Of a stretch of DNA of 64,000 nucleotides, positions 49,575-59,626 are shown piece by piece. Made by a program: the position numbers and the translations under genes. How positions within the stretch are numbered: position 1 is the first letter of the stretch; each line of letters opens with the position of its first letter. The DNA is from SMYC01 sp965197495 (GTDB lineage: Bacteria; Acidobacteriota; Vicinamibacteria; Marinacidobacterales; SMYC01). The notes under the pieces were generated by a model. That model saw only the letters and a program-made list of their open reading frames with translations. It did no database searches and was not told where the DNA came from. The stretch is taken from positions 3,906,001 to 3,970,000 of the forward strand of contig OZ240210.1 of NCBI GenBank assembly GCA_965197495.1. Reading direction: 5' to 3'.

Positions 49575-52133
49575 GTGAGATTCGTTCTACGTATGGCGGG
49601 GCGCGAGATGCGCGCTTCGTGGAGCCGGCTCGTCTTCTTCTTTCTCTGTATCGCCGTGGGTGTTGCATCGATGGTGGCACTCCGCTCGGTCATTCAGAGC
49701 GTCAGCACCGCGCTCATGGAAGAGTCGAAGAGTCTCACCGCAGCGGACATCCTTATACATAGCAACCGCGCTTACACCGATAACGCGGCGTCCATCATCG
49801 AGGAAAAGCTCGAGAAGCACGGTGTCCTCGGGACGTCGCGCGCGATCGAGTCGACGACGATGGCGCGGCGCGATGATGAGGAGAGCGAGGCCTCGACGCT
49901 GGTGGAGCTTCGCGCCATCGAGGAGGGCTTCCCTTATTACGGGAAGATCGAGCTCGTGGGTGCGACTTACGAACACGCGCTCGTCGAGAATGGCGGCGCT
50001 CTCGTGCGGCCCGAGCTTCTCACGCGTCTCGATGTAGAGGTTGGCGACAGCATCCGGATTGGCGAACGCAAGTTCGAGATCCGAGGCATCGTCGTGCGCG
50101 AAGCTGGACGTAGCCTCAGGATGTTTACGTTGGGGCCGCGGGTCTTCGTCGACTACGCGGACATTGCGAAGACAGGGCTTGTCGACTTCGGCGGTCGCGT
50201 CTGGCGACAAATTCTCGTGCGCATGGACGAAGAGGGGATCCAAGATCTCGTCTGGGATCTGGAGGGCGCGCTTGTGAACGAGTTCGTCCGGGTGCGGTCC
50301 TATCGCGAAGCGGGGGACCGTCTCGCGCGCCGCCTGAATCGCGGCGAGAGCTACTTGAGCCTCGCGGGCTTCGTCATTCTCATCCTTGGCGGCGTGGGCG
50401 TTTGGAGTGTCGTACGGGTATTCATCGCGCAGAAGCTCAAGAGCATCGCTGTTCTTAAATGTCTTGGCGCGAGCACGCGCCAAGTGCTCGCGATCTATTT
50501 CTTTCAAGTCATTGCGCTGAGCGCCTTGGGAAGCGTCGCCGGCGTCGTCTTGGCGGCGGGGGCGATCGAAGCCATCCCGCCCGGGCTCGGGCTGGATCTC
50601 AAGGACGTCGAGCTCAGCCTCACTGGATCAGCCATTGTGCAAGGTGTGGGTATCGGTCTCTTGGTCTCGACACTCTTCTCGCTCATTCCGCTCCTGCACG
50701 TCCGTCTCGTTCGGCCACTCTGGCTCTTGCGCCCTGAAGGGCAGCTAGAGCCCCAGCCGCGAACCGGCGGTCTTCGCGGGCGGCTCCAGAAGCTCGACCG
50801 GCTTCAAGTCGGCGCGGGATTTTTCCTGCTCATAACACTCGTGGCGCTCGCCTCGTGGCAAGCGGATTCGCTTCGCGTCGGCGCTTATGTCTGCGGCATG
50901 TTTGCCGTCGTCAGCCTGTGTCTTCATTTCGCGGGCATCGGTCTCGTCAAAGCCGTAGCGCCCCTCGCCAAGAAAGCGTACTTCCCGTTGCGGCATGCCG
51001 TCTTGAACGTCACCCGCCCGGGCAATCAGACGCAGGTGATCTTGCTCGCCGTCGGGGTGGGCGCCTGCTTCGTCCTCACGATTCGCAGCATCCAAGAGAA
51101 TCTTCTCGAGGAGTTCGCCGTCGAGCTGCGGGGTGATGCGCCCGACATGTTCTTCATCGACATACAACGCGATCAGGTCGAGACTCTCGAAGAGCGGGCT
51201 TGGGATTCAGGCGCGAGCCACGTGAACCTCGTCCCTGTGCTGCGCGCGCGTGTCGTGCGCGTCGATGGCGCGAAAGCCCAGCTCGAATCCTACGAGCAAG
51301 TGCGCAAGCAGGGTGGGCTCGGCCGCGAGTACACGGTCACCTACCGCAACCACCTGGACGACAACGAGCGCATCGCCGCCGGGCGGTTCTGGGACGAGAG
51401 CCATTCTCCGGACCTCGAAGTCTCGATCGAGTCGAGCTTGCGCAAGCGCTACGAGATAGATGTGGGCGACAAGATTACGTTCGATATCATGGGACGACCG
51501 ATGGAAGCCACGATCACGAGCGTGCGCGATGTGGAGTGGAGTGACGCGCGCAATGGCGGCTTCATGTTCGTCTTCCGGCCGGGCGGGCTCGAGAAAGTTC
51601 CGAACACTTATGCGGGCTTTATCAAGGCGCCCAACGACGCGCTCGAGCGCGCGGAGTTCCAGCGCCGCGTACTCGCTGGATTCCACAACGTCTCCGTCGT
51701 CGACCTTCGCGAGATCCTCGATGCGCTCGCGCAAGTCGTGGAGAAGATTTCGCTCGCGATCTCCGTCGTCGGGAGCGTGGCCCTTTTGAGCGGCGCGCTC
51801 ATTCTGCTCGGCTCGGTGGCGATGACGAAATACCAACGCCGCTACGAGACCGCAATCTTCCGAACGCTGGGCGCGAGCCGCGGCTCTGTGGCGACGATGA
51901 TGTTCTTCGAGTACGGGACTCTCGGCGCTCTCGCGGGCTTCATCGGCGCCCTCGGTGCGCAAGTGCTGACGTTTCTCCTGAGCAGCCAAGTGCTTGAGAT
52001 CCCGTTCCGGGTCGCGTTTCTGACGAACACGGTCGCCGTGCTCGTCGCCGCCACCTCGGTCAGCGTCGTCGGCGTCATCGTGACCCTCGACATCCTCCGC
52101 CACAAGCCGCTTTCAATCTTGCGCGTCGGCTAG
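49575..52133 (+). CDS. FtsX-like ABC transporter permease (YbbP-like)
   Basis: An 852-aa permease starting at GTG 49575. It has an N-terminal TM helix (RLVFFFLCIAVGVASMVAL), a periplasmic domain, a first FtsX block of TM helices (about 255-385: LAGFVILILGGVGVWSVVRVF and LVSTLFSLIPLLHVRLVRPLWLLR), two or three central TM helices, a second periplasmic domain (DAPDMFFIDIQRDQVETL), and a last FtsX block (about 730-845: LLSGALILLGSVAMTKYQRRYETAIFRTLGAS). The ten-TM double-FtsX topology matches YbbP. It works with the ATPase upstream. Confidence 0.94.
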   Translation: MRFVLRMAGREMRASWSRLVFFFLCIAVGVASMVALRSVIQSVSTALMEESKSLTAADILIHSNRAYTDNAASIIEEKLEKHGVLGTSRAIESTTMARRDDEESEASTLVELRAIEEGFPYYGKIELVGATYEHALVENGGALVRPELLTRLDVEVGDSIRIGERKFEIRGIVVREAGRSLRMFTLGPRVFVDYADIAKTGLVDFGGRVWRQILVRMDEEGIQDLVWDLEGALVNEFVRVRSYREAGDRLARRLNRGESYLSLAGFVILILGGVGVWSVVRVFIAQKLKSIAVLKCLGASTRQVLAIYFFQVIALSALGSVAGVVLAAGAIEAIPPGLGLDLKDVELSLTGSAIVQGVGIGLLVSTLFSLIPLLHVRLVRPLWLLRPEGQLEPQPRTGGLRGRLQKLDRLQVGAGFFLLITLVALASWQADSLRVGAYVCGMFAVVSLCLHFAGIGLVKAVAPLAKKAYFPLRHAVLNVTRPGNQTQVILLAVGVGACFVLTIRSIQENLLEEFAVELRGDAPDMFFIDIQRDQVETLEERAWDSGASHVNLVPVLRARVVRVDGAKAQLESYEQVRKQGGLGREYTVTYRNHLDDNERIAAGRFWDESHSPDLEVSIESSLRKRYEIDVGDKITFDIMGRPMEATITSVRDVEWSDARNGGFMFVFRPGGLEKVPNTYAGFIKAPNDALERAEFQRRVLAGFHNVSVVDLREILDALAQVVEKISLAISVVGSVALLSGALILLGSVAMTKYQRRYETAIFRTLGASRGSVATMMFFEYGTLGALAGFIGALGAQVLTFLLSSQVLEIPFRVAFLTNTVAVLVAATSVSVVGVIVTLDILRHKPLSILRVG

Positions 52134-52190
52134 TCCCCCTAAGAGCTGCGAAAGCCCACCGGCTTCGATAGACTTGGCCGGGAGGTTCTT

Positions 52191-53156
52191 ATGACCACTC
52201 GACGCGAATTCGTGACAGCGCTGAGTCTCGCGCCTTTGGCCCTGTCTCGAGAATCGAGACCGTCCACGGGATTCGTCTATGACGAGATCTATTTGGACCA
52301 TGTGCTTCATCCCGATCATCCGGAATCTCCGGAACGGCTGCGGCGCATCCTTCTCGAAATGAAGCGCGAGGGCCTCGACCAAGAGGTCACGCCGATCTCG
52401 AGGCTCGACGAGCCTCTTCCACATATCGAGGCCCATCACACCGCCGAGCACGTGGCCTCCATCCAAAAGATCGACACGACGGGTCGGGTGGCAAAAGCCG
52501 CGGTGGGCGGGGCTTTGGCTGCGGTCTCCGCCGTGTCGCATGGAGAGGTGCAGAACGCCTTCTGCGCGATCCGACCCCCGGGCCACCATGCCAATAATAC
52601 CGGGGAGGAAGAAGGGTTTTGCTTCTACAGCAACGCTGCGATCACCGCGAAATATGCGCAGTCCGTCTTCGGCTACGAGAAGATCCTGATCATCGATTGG
52701 GACTATCACCACGGCAACGGCACCCAGAACACGTTCTATGACGATCCCACCGTGCTCTTCTATTCGAGCCACGACTGGCACGCTTATCCGGGGACGGGCG
52801 ATCCCTCGCTCGAGGGTAAAGGGGAGGGAAGCGGGTTGAATATCAACGTCCATCTCGAATGCGGCTCCAAAGACGTGGACATGCTGCGCGCCTGGGACAA
52901 AAAGCTGCTCCCGGCCGCCGCCAAGTTCGAGCCCGACTTCGTCATCGTTTCGGCCGGCTTCGACAGTCGCAAAGAAGATCCACTCGGCTGCTTCGACGTC
53001 ACCGACGACGCGTTTCGCCGCATGACGCGGACGGCGATGGACGTCGCCGACCAATATTGCGACGGCCGCCTCGTATCTCTACTCGAAGGGGGCTACAACA
53101 TCGATGGCCTGGCCAAAGCCGCCACCGCGCACGTCAGCACCCTCGTCGAGGGTTAG
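52191..53156 (+). CDS. Histone deacetylase family protein with Tat-like leader
   Basis: A 321-aa class II-type HDAC/acetylpolyamine amidohydrolase-like enzyme. Zinc and active-site motifs: AIRPPGHHANNTGEEEGFCFYSNAA (His-His pair, about residues 126-150), IIDWDYHHGNGTQNTFYDD (Asp and His zinc ligands), VSAGFDSRKEDPLG (second Asp) and LEGGYNIDGLA. The N-terminus TTRREFVTALSLAPLALS resembles a twin-arginine leader, which is unusual because these enzymes are normally cytoplasmic. The physiological substrate is unknown; acetylated polyamines or lysines are possible. The stop overlaps the convergent aldolase by four bases. Confidence 0.9.
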   Translation: MTTRREFVTALSLAPLALSRESRPSTGFVYDEIYLDHVLHPDHPESPERLRRILLEMKREGLDQEVTPISRLDEPLPHIEAHHTAEHVASIQKIDTTGRVAKAAVGGALAAVSAVSHGEVQNAFCAIRPPGHHANNTGEEEGFCFYSNAAITAKYAQSVFGYEKILIIDWDYHHGNGTQNTFYDDPTVLFYSSHDWHAYPGTGDPSLEGKGEGSGLNINVHLECGSKDVDMLRAWDKKLLPAAAKFEPDFVIVSAGFDSRKEDPLGCFDVTDDAFRRMTRTAMDVADQYCDGRLVSLLEGGYNIDGLAKAATAHVSTLVEG

Positions 53157-53274
53157 CGGCGCGAATAAACACGCCCTTTCGCAGCCGCCTCTTCATTGGC
53201 GGAGCCGATCATCATCCCGTCGTCGATCTGGGCTTCAACGTTCTCCGTCGTAACGGAGTTCAGAAAGAAAATCC

Positions 53275-54992
53275 GCCTCTCCTGCCATTTCAGTGGATCC
53301 TCTCGAGGGTGAGACCGCCACAGTTTAGGTAGACGAGACTGATGAGAGCTTCGGCAGAGTGGAGTCCAAAGCTGCGGTGGCTCAGCAGCCGGATTTTGTT
53401 GTTCATTCCTTCGAGTCGGCCGTTGCTGAGTCTCCACGTGACCCACGCGATGACGCCATCGAAGTGGCTGCGGGTCATCTTCGCCGCGCGTTTGACGGGC
53501 TCTATCCTCGAGCTCATAGCGCGCCGCAGCCATCCTCGGAGAAACTTCTTGGCCCATGTCTCGGTTTTGTAGGTGTAGAGGTCCATGAAGTCGTCGCGCA
53601 GAAGCATGGCGCGGTAGAGGCGACGATTAGCTCGCACCTGCTCGCGGAGCACCCGTTTGTCTTTCGCGCTGCGGTTGTGTTTGGCCTTGAGAAGGGGAAA
53701 CTTGGTGTTCTTGAGGTTGCGTCGGGCAGTCCCTTTGAGCTCGCGCACCAGCTCGCGCCGGGTCTTATCCACGGCCTCGTTCAGATGCTTGACGATGTGG
53801 AAGCGGTCAAAGATCACCCGTGCCTGAGGAGCCTTTTTGCCGACGACAGTTATGTACGGCTCCCACATGTCCATGCTGACCGCTTCGAGCTCCGCGGCTC
53901 TTTGTGGTCCGAGCTTGCGGAAAAACCGCAGCAGCGTCTTGGCCTTGCGCTCCTTTCCCGCCCAGACGACCCGGCCGCTGAGATGGTCTATTACCACTGT
54001 TAAGTACTTATGGCGTTTGCGGTAGCTGATCTCGTCCATCCCAATCACCCGCAATCCATCGAGCTCGCGCCGCTCATCCCGTTGCTCGGCAACCACCCGC
54101 TGGATGATCCGTCGCACCGAACGCCACGTCACACGGAAATATTCCGCGACGGCGCTGACGTCTGTCCTCTGTGCCAGCCACGCTACCTCTTGTTCGAAGC
54201 TCTTGGTAAAGCGGCTCCCCTTGTCGGCCCAAGGCACCTTTTCTTTGACCACGCCACAACGCCGACAAACCACTCGCCGGATCGAGTAGCGAAGATAGCT
54301 CCGGACACCGAACAGGTCCAAGTGCCGCCAGTAACGATTGTAGCGATCTTTGTTCTTGCGGACCTTTCGACCGCAAACCCCGCACAGAGGCTTCCTCCTC
54401 CGTGGTACGACATCCACCACCACTCTGGCTTTGTCCGCCTGGAAGTGGAAATTTCGGACCCACAGGCCTTGCAATCCGATGAGCTTGTTGACTAACGTGG
54501 TAACGCGCATCGCGAGAACGCTCCTTTTTCTTGCCGAAAAAGGATTCTAGCGTTCTCGCCGATGCGCATCTAAACATGGCTTACCCTCTCAACCCACAGG
54601 CCTCACCAAATGCCACTGCCCCGCAGCGCGAAACGAGGCTGTGGGAAACGCCCCCACGGTCCGGATCGTTCAAGGCCTTGCTCACGACTGAGCTCTCTTC
54701 GAAGCCTGGAAGGGCGTTTTCCATAGCCTCCACTGATCGATGCCTCCCCTTCCTTATTCCAAATGAATGAATCCTTCTTGTATATATCAGGAGGGGCCTG
54801 TGGGCGCTTGTGGGAAACGCGAAGCGTTTTCCAAGCGATTGTGGAAAACGCCGCTGCTACGTTTGTACCTGCTCACAACCCATCCCTAACGCCTCTCTCT
54901 CCAGGAGTTTCCGGTGTTTTCCACAATCGCGGCAGCGTCCATAGGCCATACCCTCGCGCCCAAATCAGATCCCCAGAAACGACAGGAGAACC
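53275..54992. mobile_element. Complete ISL3-family element, copy 2 (1718 bp)
   Basis: Same ends and length as copy 1, flanked by an exact 8-bp duplication GAAAATCC (53267-53274 and 54993-55000). It differs from copy 1 by a few substitutions, including a patch near 53990-54010 and 54100-54180. It is inserted in the aldolase gene, which fixes the insertion site to the base. Confidence 0.95.
53290..54510 (-). CDS. ISL3-family transposase (copy 2)
   Basis: A 406-aa protein identical to the copy 1 transposase except for a few residues (for example AVAEYFRV for AVANYFRV, TVVIDHLSG for TAVIDHLSG, KMTRSHFDG for KMIRSHFDG). The frame is complete with zinc-finger cysteines and the DDE core, so it is likely functional. 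Confidence 0.94.
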   Translation of the reverse strand: MRVTTLVNKLIGLQGLWVRNFHFQADKARVVVDVVPRRRKPLCGVCGRKVRKNKDRYNRYWRHLDLFGVRSYLRYSIRRVVCRRCGVVKEKVPWADKGSRFTKSFEQEVAWLAQRTDVSAVAEYFRVTWRSVRRIIQRVVAEQRDERRELDGLRVIGMDEISYRKRHKYLTVVIDHLSGRVVWAGKERKAKTLLRFFRKLGPQRAAELEAVSMDMWEPYITVVGKKAPQARVIFDRFHIVKHLNEAVDKTRRELVRELKGTARRNLKNTKFPLLKAKHNRSAKDKRVLREQVRANRRLYRAMLLRDDFMDLYTYKTETWAKKFLRGWLRRAMSSRIEPVKRAAKMTRSHFDGVIAWVTWRLSNGRLEGMNNKIRLLSHRSFGLHSAEALISLVYLNCGGLTLERIH

Positions 54993-55794
54993 GAAAATCC
55001 TCGCAGCTTTGGTCGCCGCCAGCACCCGCGCGCGCGCGTCGACGAGCACTTGGGGGTCGGGCCGCGGCCTCGAGAGAAAACCGTACGAGAAGCTCATATC
55101 GCCCGGACCCCACTCCGCGAATCCGACGCCCGGCACTTTGGTCGTGGCTTCGGTGTTCTCGAGTGCGTGGCGATCCTCGATCTTCAAGCCGAGCAAGATC
55201 TCGCCTTCCGGGTTCAGCGGCCACGTATCGGCGATCCGCAGATAGTCGCTCGACGAAATCCCCCAGATCTGCGCCGCGAAATCCTGACTCCCGCTACCGC
55301 GTAGGCCTTCTTCCAAGCCGTCACCGACCTCCTGCTCGTGAAACGGGTAGCGCGCCGCTTGCACGAACGCCCCCACGGCGCCAGCCGTACGGGCGTGGCA
55401 CAGGATGACGCCGTGCACACCGGCCGCGAGCACTTGTTGCACGACCCATCCGTTGGCGCGCATCGTCGCTTCATCGAGACCGAGCGCGGGGATGGTAGCG
55501 ATGACGGCGGGCGTGCGATGCCCGCTCGGAGTCGGCCCGCCATCGACGAGACCTTGCATGAACTCTCGAAGCTTGGTGACGTCGAAGGCGCCGTGCTCGA
55601 GTTCGTAGTTGATGTAATCCGCCCAAGTGTGCGCGAGCACTTTGCCTTCTTCGTAGCCGCCGCGGCTCGTCGTGTAATAGACGGGCTGTCCCTGGGCGAG
55701 AAGCTCGATGGCTTTGTTGATACGCCCCGCTTCCGCCGCGCCGGCAAAAGTGAGCAGTAGCACTAACAACCGCATAGCGTCCTCCTTTGGTTGC

Positions 55795-58293
55795 TTAGCG
55801 TACTTCAATCGAGTCGACGCGAATACCGAGATCGCGTATATCCGTCGAGCCCGCGATCCAGTTCGAAGGCCGCCACGTTTCGGTCCGAAGCGAGAGGATC
55901 GAATAGGTGACGTCCTTGCGCATGGCGAGGGCCTCCGGAACGGGAAAGAGGTGCGTCTCGAAGCGTCGGCTCGCCGTGATCGTTCCCAGAAGCTCTTCGC
56001 CGAGGCGGACTTCGACGGAGTGATTCGGCGCTTCTTCTTCTTTGGGCCCGGCTAGGCGTATCGCGATCTGTTTCGAGCCGCCGCCGATGGCGGGGAGAAA
56101 GATGGACGATATCCTTTGACTCCATCGGTAGCTCGTCCCTTCTTCATCGAGCTCCTTCTCGTGAAACCACGATACTTGTAGGTCATCACTCCCACCCACG
56201 TCCAGGAAGGGAAGCTCGGGGACGCGCTCGGCCAAATCGTCGAGGTCTACTGCTTTCGACAAGGTGAAGCGGAGATGGAACGGCTCCGCCCCCGCCGGCG
56301 GGCTCGTATAGGCATATTGGAACTTCTCGGTCGCGAACCAGAAATCCTTGACGTGTCGGGTGAAGAGCCCGGAAAGCGAGATTTTGTAGTTGGTAACGAA
56401 GTAGACGTCACCGTAGACGCCGCGCCATTGCACGAGCAAATCTTCCAGCCGATCGCGGGGAGGTTTCAAGGAGTAGAACTCGAGGACCTTTTTGCCTTCG
56501 AGCTCGGCGAGGGGGAGCTCGAGCAGGTGGAGGCCTTCTCGACGCGGGAAGATCACGACGTCGTTATCCCCGATGTGGCGCGCGAGGTCTTCCACAAAGT
56601 CGAGGCTGCCGCGAAACTCCTCGTGTCCAGACATCGCCCAGAGGCGCCGGCCTTCGGAGACGTAGAGCAGGAGGAGGAGCGCAGCAATGACGCGCGAGCC
56701 CGCGCTCATAAAGCGACGTGCCGGCACGTGGAGGCTCGCGAGAAAGAGGCTCACGCAAGCGATGAAGCTCGGCAGGATGACGGGGACGAACCGACGCATC
56801 GCGAAATAGTGGTCGTGCCACACGCGGACTTTGTAGAAGAAGAAGAGCGAGAACGTGAGCCCGACGAGGAGGAAGAAGACCTGGCTCTTTCGGGCCCGGA
56901 CGATGAGCCACATGGCCCCCGCCACCGCGAAGCCGACCCCGATCGGATAGAGATACCAGCTCATGCGCAGAAACGCTTCGGCGTCATGGGGCGCCGTGCG
57001 GGGACCGTGCCAGAACGGGCGCACGAAATAGGTGAAAAGCGCTAGCCCGGCGAGCGCTATCGCCACGACGATACGGAGCTTTTCCGATCGCACGCGATCG
57101 TAAATCGAACCCGGAAGCGCTGTGGCGAGGCGGTCGACGGCGACCGCGGCGCCGATCGCGACGAGAGCGACGAGAAAGAGGTTCTCTCCGAGAAAGCGCC
57201 AATAGTGGCGGCCGAGAACGCTCGACACGTAGGGCCACGCGATGAATCGATCGTGAAGGGCCGCATGAAGGGCCACGAGGCCGAAGCCGCCGAGAAAGGC
57301 GAGCTCCGGAGCTCCGAGCTCGCGGCGCAGCCGCTTCCACCCGAAAAAGAGTGCGAGGGGCACGAGAAAGAGAGCGTTCTCCATGCGCGCGAGGAGGGTC
57401 GAGCCGAGAGCCACGCCCGCTATCGCGCCCGCGAGCGCTGAGCGCTTCTCCTCCATGAAATAGAACAGCAGAAGTGCCGTGGCATAGAGGAACTGCACGA
57501 CGACCTCTGAGTTTGGAAAACGGGCGAACCAGATCTGGATCTGAAAGACCGTGAGAAAAGCACCTGCCCAAGCGGCGACCTCGAACCCGAACAAGCGCTT
57601 CATCGCGAAGAAAAAGCCGAGCGCGCCCATCATGGAGAAAAAAGGCGTTGCGTAGAGGCCTGACTTCATTTGGAAGAGCGCGGCGGCCGTGCCGACCCAA
57701 GTCGAGTAGAGGTGAAGGCCGTGCGGCGTCACGCGCGCCGTGGCCGGCGACTCGAGCGCATAGCCCTGAAAGCGAAAATGGCTCCAGTCCGGAATCTCTT
57801 TGTCGACCCGAAAAAACAAGGCCCAGTCCTCTTGCGGAACGCTTGCGATCAACGGATCCGTGAACGTGAGATTCCCGTCGCGCGCCAAGTGGAATCCAGT
57901 ATTGACGTAGATGCCCGGATCGCGCCCGCCGAGGATGTGCTCGAAGGGCGGGAAATAGATCACGACGGCAAAGGCGAGCAATCCGCCGGCGACGGCAAGC
58001 TCCCGTCCGTCAAACGTCCCCGGACGAAGGGACAGCCGCTTTCTTGCGACGAACGCCAAGAGCGCCATGAGCCCGGCGACGAGCGCGGCAACATTCTCGG
58101 GCGTGAAACGGCCGAGCCCGGCGAGCGCCAGCCCCACCCAGCCGGAGATGACGAGGCTTCCCGCCACCGACAAGTAGAGCTGCTCTCCGAAGGTCAGAGA
58201 AACGCCTCGCTTGCCGCCGAGAGCCGACACGAGGAGTAGACCCGGAGCAAGGAAAATGACCAGCGTGGCCAGAGTTGCAGCGATTGGGCTCAC
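55795..58293 (-). CDS. Large polytopic membrane protein, GT-C glycosyltransferase-like
   Basis: An 832-aa protein with about 13 predicted TM helices in the first ~560 residues and a C-terminal soluble domain (about 565-832) rich in beta structure. The first large loop carries GGRDPGIYVNTGFHLARDGNLTFTDPL, and a later FARFPNSEVVVQFLYATALLLFYF segment matches the pattern of GT-C-type membrane glycosyltransferases (DUF2029/PMT-like). The C-terminal part (WSQRISSIFLPAIGGGSKQIAIRLAGP) may be a carbohydrate-binding module. The acceptor is unknown. The aldolase gene starts 20 bp downstream, so they probably share a transcript. Confidence 0.82.
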   Translation of the reverse strand: MSPIAATLATLVIFLAPGLLLVSALGGKRGVSLTFGEQLYLSVAGSLVISGWVGLALAGLGRFTPENVAALVAGLMALLAFVARKRLSLRPGTFDGRELAVAGGLLAFAVVIYFPPFEHILGGRDPGIYVNTGFHLARDGNLTFTDPLIASVPQEDWALFFRVDKEIPDWSHFRFQGYALESPATARVTPHGLHLYSTWVGTAAALFQMKSGLYATPFFSMMGALGFFFAMKRLFGFEVAAWAGAFLTVFQIQIWFARFPNSEVVVQFLYATALLLFYFMEEKRSALAGAIAGVALGSTLLARMENALFLVPLALFFGWKRLRRELGAPELAFLGGFGLVALHAALHDRFIAWPYVSSVLGRHYWRFLGENLFLVALVAIGAAVAVDRLATALPGSIYDRVRSEKLRIVVAIALAGLALFTYFVRPFWHGPRTAPHDAEAFLRMSWYLYPIGVGFAVAGAMWLIVRARKSQVFFLLVGLTFSLFFFYKVRVWHDHYFAMRRFVPVILPSFIACVSLFLASLHVPARRFMSAGSRVIAALLLLLYVSEGRRLWAMSGHEEFRGSLDFVEDLARHIGDNDVVIFPRREGLHLLELPLAELEGKKVLEFYSLKPPRDRLEDLLVQWRGVYGDVYFVTNYKISLSGLFTRHVKDFWFATEKFQYAYTSPPAGAEPFHLRFTLSKAVDLDDLAERVPELPFLDVGGSDDLQVSWFHEKELDEEGTSYRWSQRISSIFLPAIGGGSKQIAIRLAGPKEEEAPNHSVEVRLGEELLGTITASRRFETHLFPVPEALAMRKDVTYSILSLRTETWRPSNWIAGSTDIRDLGIRVDSIEVR

Positions 58294-58476
58294 AGAGCCG
58301 TGATCATAACTCAGTCGGCATGCGGTTGTTGTATCAACAGGAGACGTCGCGCGCGAAGAAAAGCGAAAGGAGAGGTGGGGATAAAAGCTAGCGGGTACCC
58401 CGCTCGGAGAGCGGCTCTTTCAGACAAGAAACTGGAAAAGAGTGATGCCTAGCGCCATCCGGAGGGTAGTGTCGGG

Positions 58477-59442
58477 TCAGCTGACCATCGGAGCTTTGCT
58501 GCGGCGCCTCTTTTCCGGGTCCCTGCGATCGGACAGGAAATTGCTCCCTTCGAAGCGCTTCAAGTAGAGCTTGATCTCGGCTGCTCGCTCGGCGAGGATG
58601 CGGTGGCTCTCGAACTTCTTCTGGTCGTTGTTGACCGCGGCGATGGTGATCGTCATGAGCGGGAAGCGTTCGGTCTTGCCGGCGTGGCCTTCGAGCGTAA
58701 TGCCTCGGTTCTGGCGGTCTTCCTCGTCGTAGAACTGGGCAATGCTCGCGTCGAAGCTCGACATGATGGCATTGCTGAGCTCGGCTTCTTTGTCCGGAGT
58801 GGTCACGAAGACGAAATCGTCGCCTCCGATATGTCCTACGAAATCCTGAGCTCCGCCCATTTTGTTCACGGTTTGCACGATCAGCTGAGACGTGTGCAGC
58901 AGCACGCGATCACCGGCCGCGTAGCCGTAGCGATCGTTATAGGCCTTGAAGTTGTCCAGATCGCAGTAACACACGGAGAAGGTGACGCCTTTCTCCAGCC
59001 GTTCGCGCACGAGCTGTTCGATCACGAGATTGCCCGGGAGCTTCGTGAGAGGATTCACATTCGCTTGCTCCGACGTCCGCCTGATGAGCGTCTCGACCCG
59101 GGCCTTGAGCTCCTCGGGATCGATGGTCTTCAACAAGTAGTCATCGGCGCCCTTAGCGAGGCCCTCGACCTTCCGGCGCACCTGGTCATCCACCGTCAAC
59201 ATAATGATGGGGATGAAGCGCGTGGCGAAATATTCACGGAGCTTTTCGCAGACGTCCGGTCCATTCATGTCTCCGAGATGCACATCCAGGAGGATCAGAT
59301 CGGGAAGCTGGCGCTTCGCTTTCTCGATGGCCTCCGGACCGCTCGACGCGGTGATCACCCTGTAGTCCCATTCCAGCAGCAGCGCCCGGGTGAGCTCCAG
59401 ACCATCCACCTCGTCATCGACGATCAAGACTTTTTCGGCCAT
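58477..59442 (-). CDS. Response regulator with C-terminal GGDEF-type domain
   Basis: A 321-aa protein: receiver domain at residues 1-120 (VLIVDDEVDGLEL, phospho-acceptor in LILLDVHLGDMNG, Lys in DDYLLKTIDPEEL), then a GGDEF-like domain (NPLTKLPGNLVIEQ, CYCDLDNFKAYNDRYGYAAGDRVL, GHIGGDDFVFV). The signature reads GGDDF rather than GGDEF, a conservative change that may keep or reduce diguanylate cyclase activity. The N-terminal RxxD inhibitory site is not evident. ATG 59442 follows GGAG. It would link a two-component signal to cyclic-di-GMP, with the PilZ protein at 7623-7955 as one possible receiver. The 183 bp downstream to 58294 show nothing. Confidence 0.9.
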   Translation of the reverse strand: MAEKVLIVDDEVDGLELTRALLLEWDYRVITASSGPEAIEKAKRQLPDLILLDVHLGDMNGPDVCEKLREYFATRFIPIIMLTVDDQVRRKVEGLAKGADDYLLKTIDPEELKARVETLIRRTSEQANVNPLTKLPGNLVIEQLVRERLEKGVTFSVCYCDLDNFKAYNDRYGYAAGDRVLLHTSQLIVQTVNKMGGAQDFVGHIGGDDFVFVTTPDKEAELSNAIMSSFDASIAQFYDEEDRQNRGITLEGHAGKTERFPLMTITIAAVNNDQKKFESHRILAERAAEIKLYLKRFEGSNFLSDRRDPEKRRRSKAPMVS

Positions 59443-59544
59443 TTCCGATCTCCAATCGAACGTCACTAATTACGCAATGACGATGCCATCGGCACGGCCG
59501 CGCGAGGGGCGCTAACTGTAACTCGGGAAAAGACTTGATACATC

Positions 59545-59608
59545 GGTGCGAACGCGGGCAGGGCTTTGCGCCCACGTTCGCACCAGAATGCGTAGGAGTT
59601 TTCCTACA
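59545..59608 (-). terminator. Paired hairpins after the Tat-aminotransferase gene
   Basis: Between two minus-strand genes lies a 10-bp perfect stem GGTGCGAACG/CGTTCGCACC (59545-59554 with 59575-59584) with an inner GGGC/GCCC pairing, and next to it a 6-bp stem GTAGGA/TCCTAC near 59591-59607. In the minus direction they follow the aminotransferase stop, so they probably end or protect that transcript. No strong T-run is visible. Confidence 0.55.
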
Positions 59609-59626
59609 TCCTGTGTCGCGCTCTTG

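Larger units (their letters stand above)
53153..55775 (-). pseudogene. HpcH/HpaI aldolase family gene split by ISL3 copy 2
   Basis: From ATG 55775 (perfect AAAGGAGG upstream) it encodes a signal peptide (MRLLVLLLTFAGAAEA) and an HpcH/HpaI-like TIM barrel: QVLAAGVHGVILCHARTAGAVGAFVQAARYPF, LLGLKIEDRHALEN, VPGVGFAEWGPGDMSFSYG. At ...ATKAARIF the IS begins; beyond it, 53274-53153 supplies FLNSVTTENVEAQIDDGMMIGSANEEAAAKGRV and a stop. Removing the IS and one copy of the GAAAATCC duplication restores one uninterrupted ~300-codon frame. An exported aldolase of this family is unusual. The insertion removes the last ~40 residues. Confidence 0.92.
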
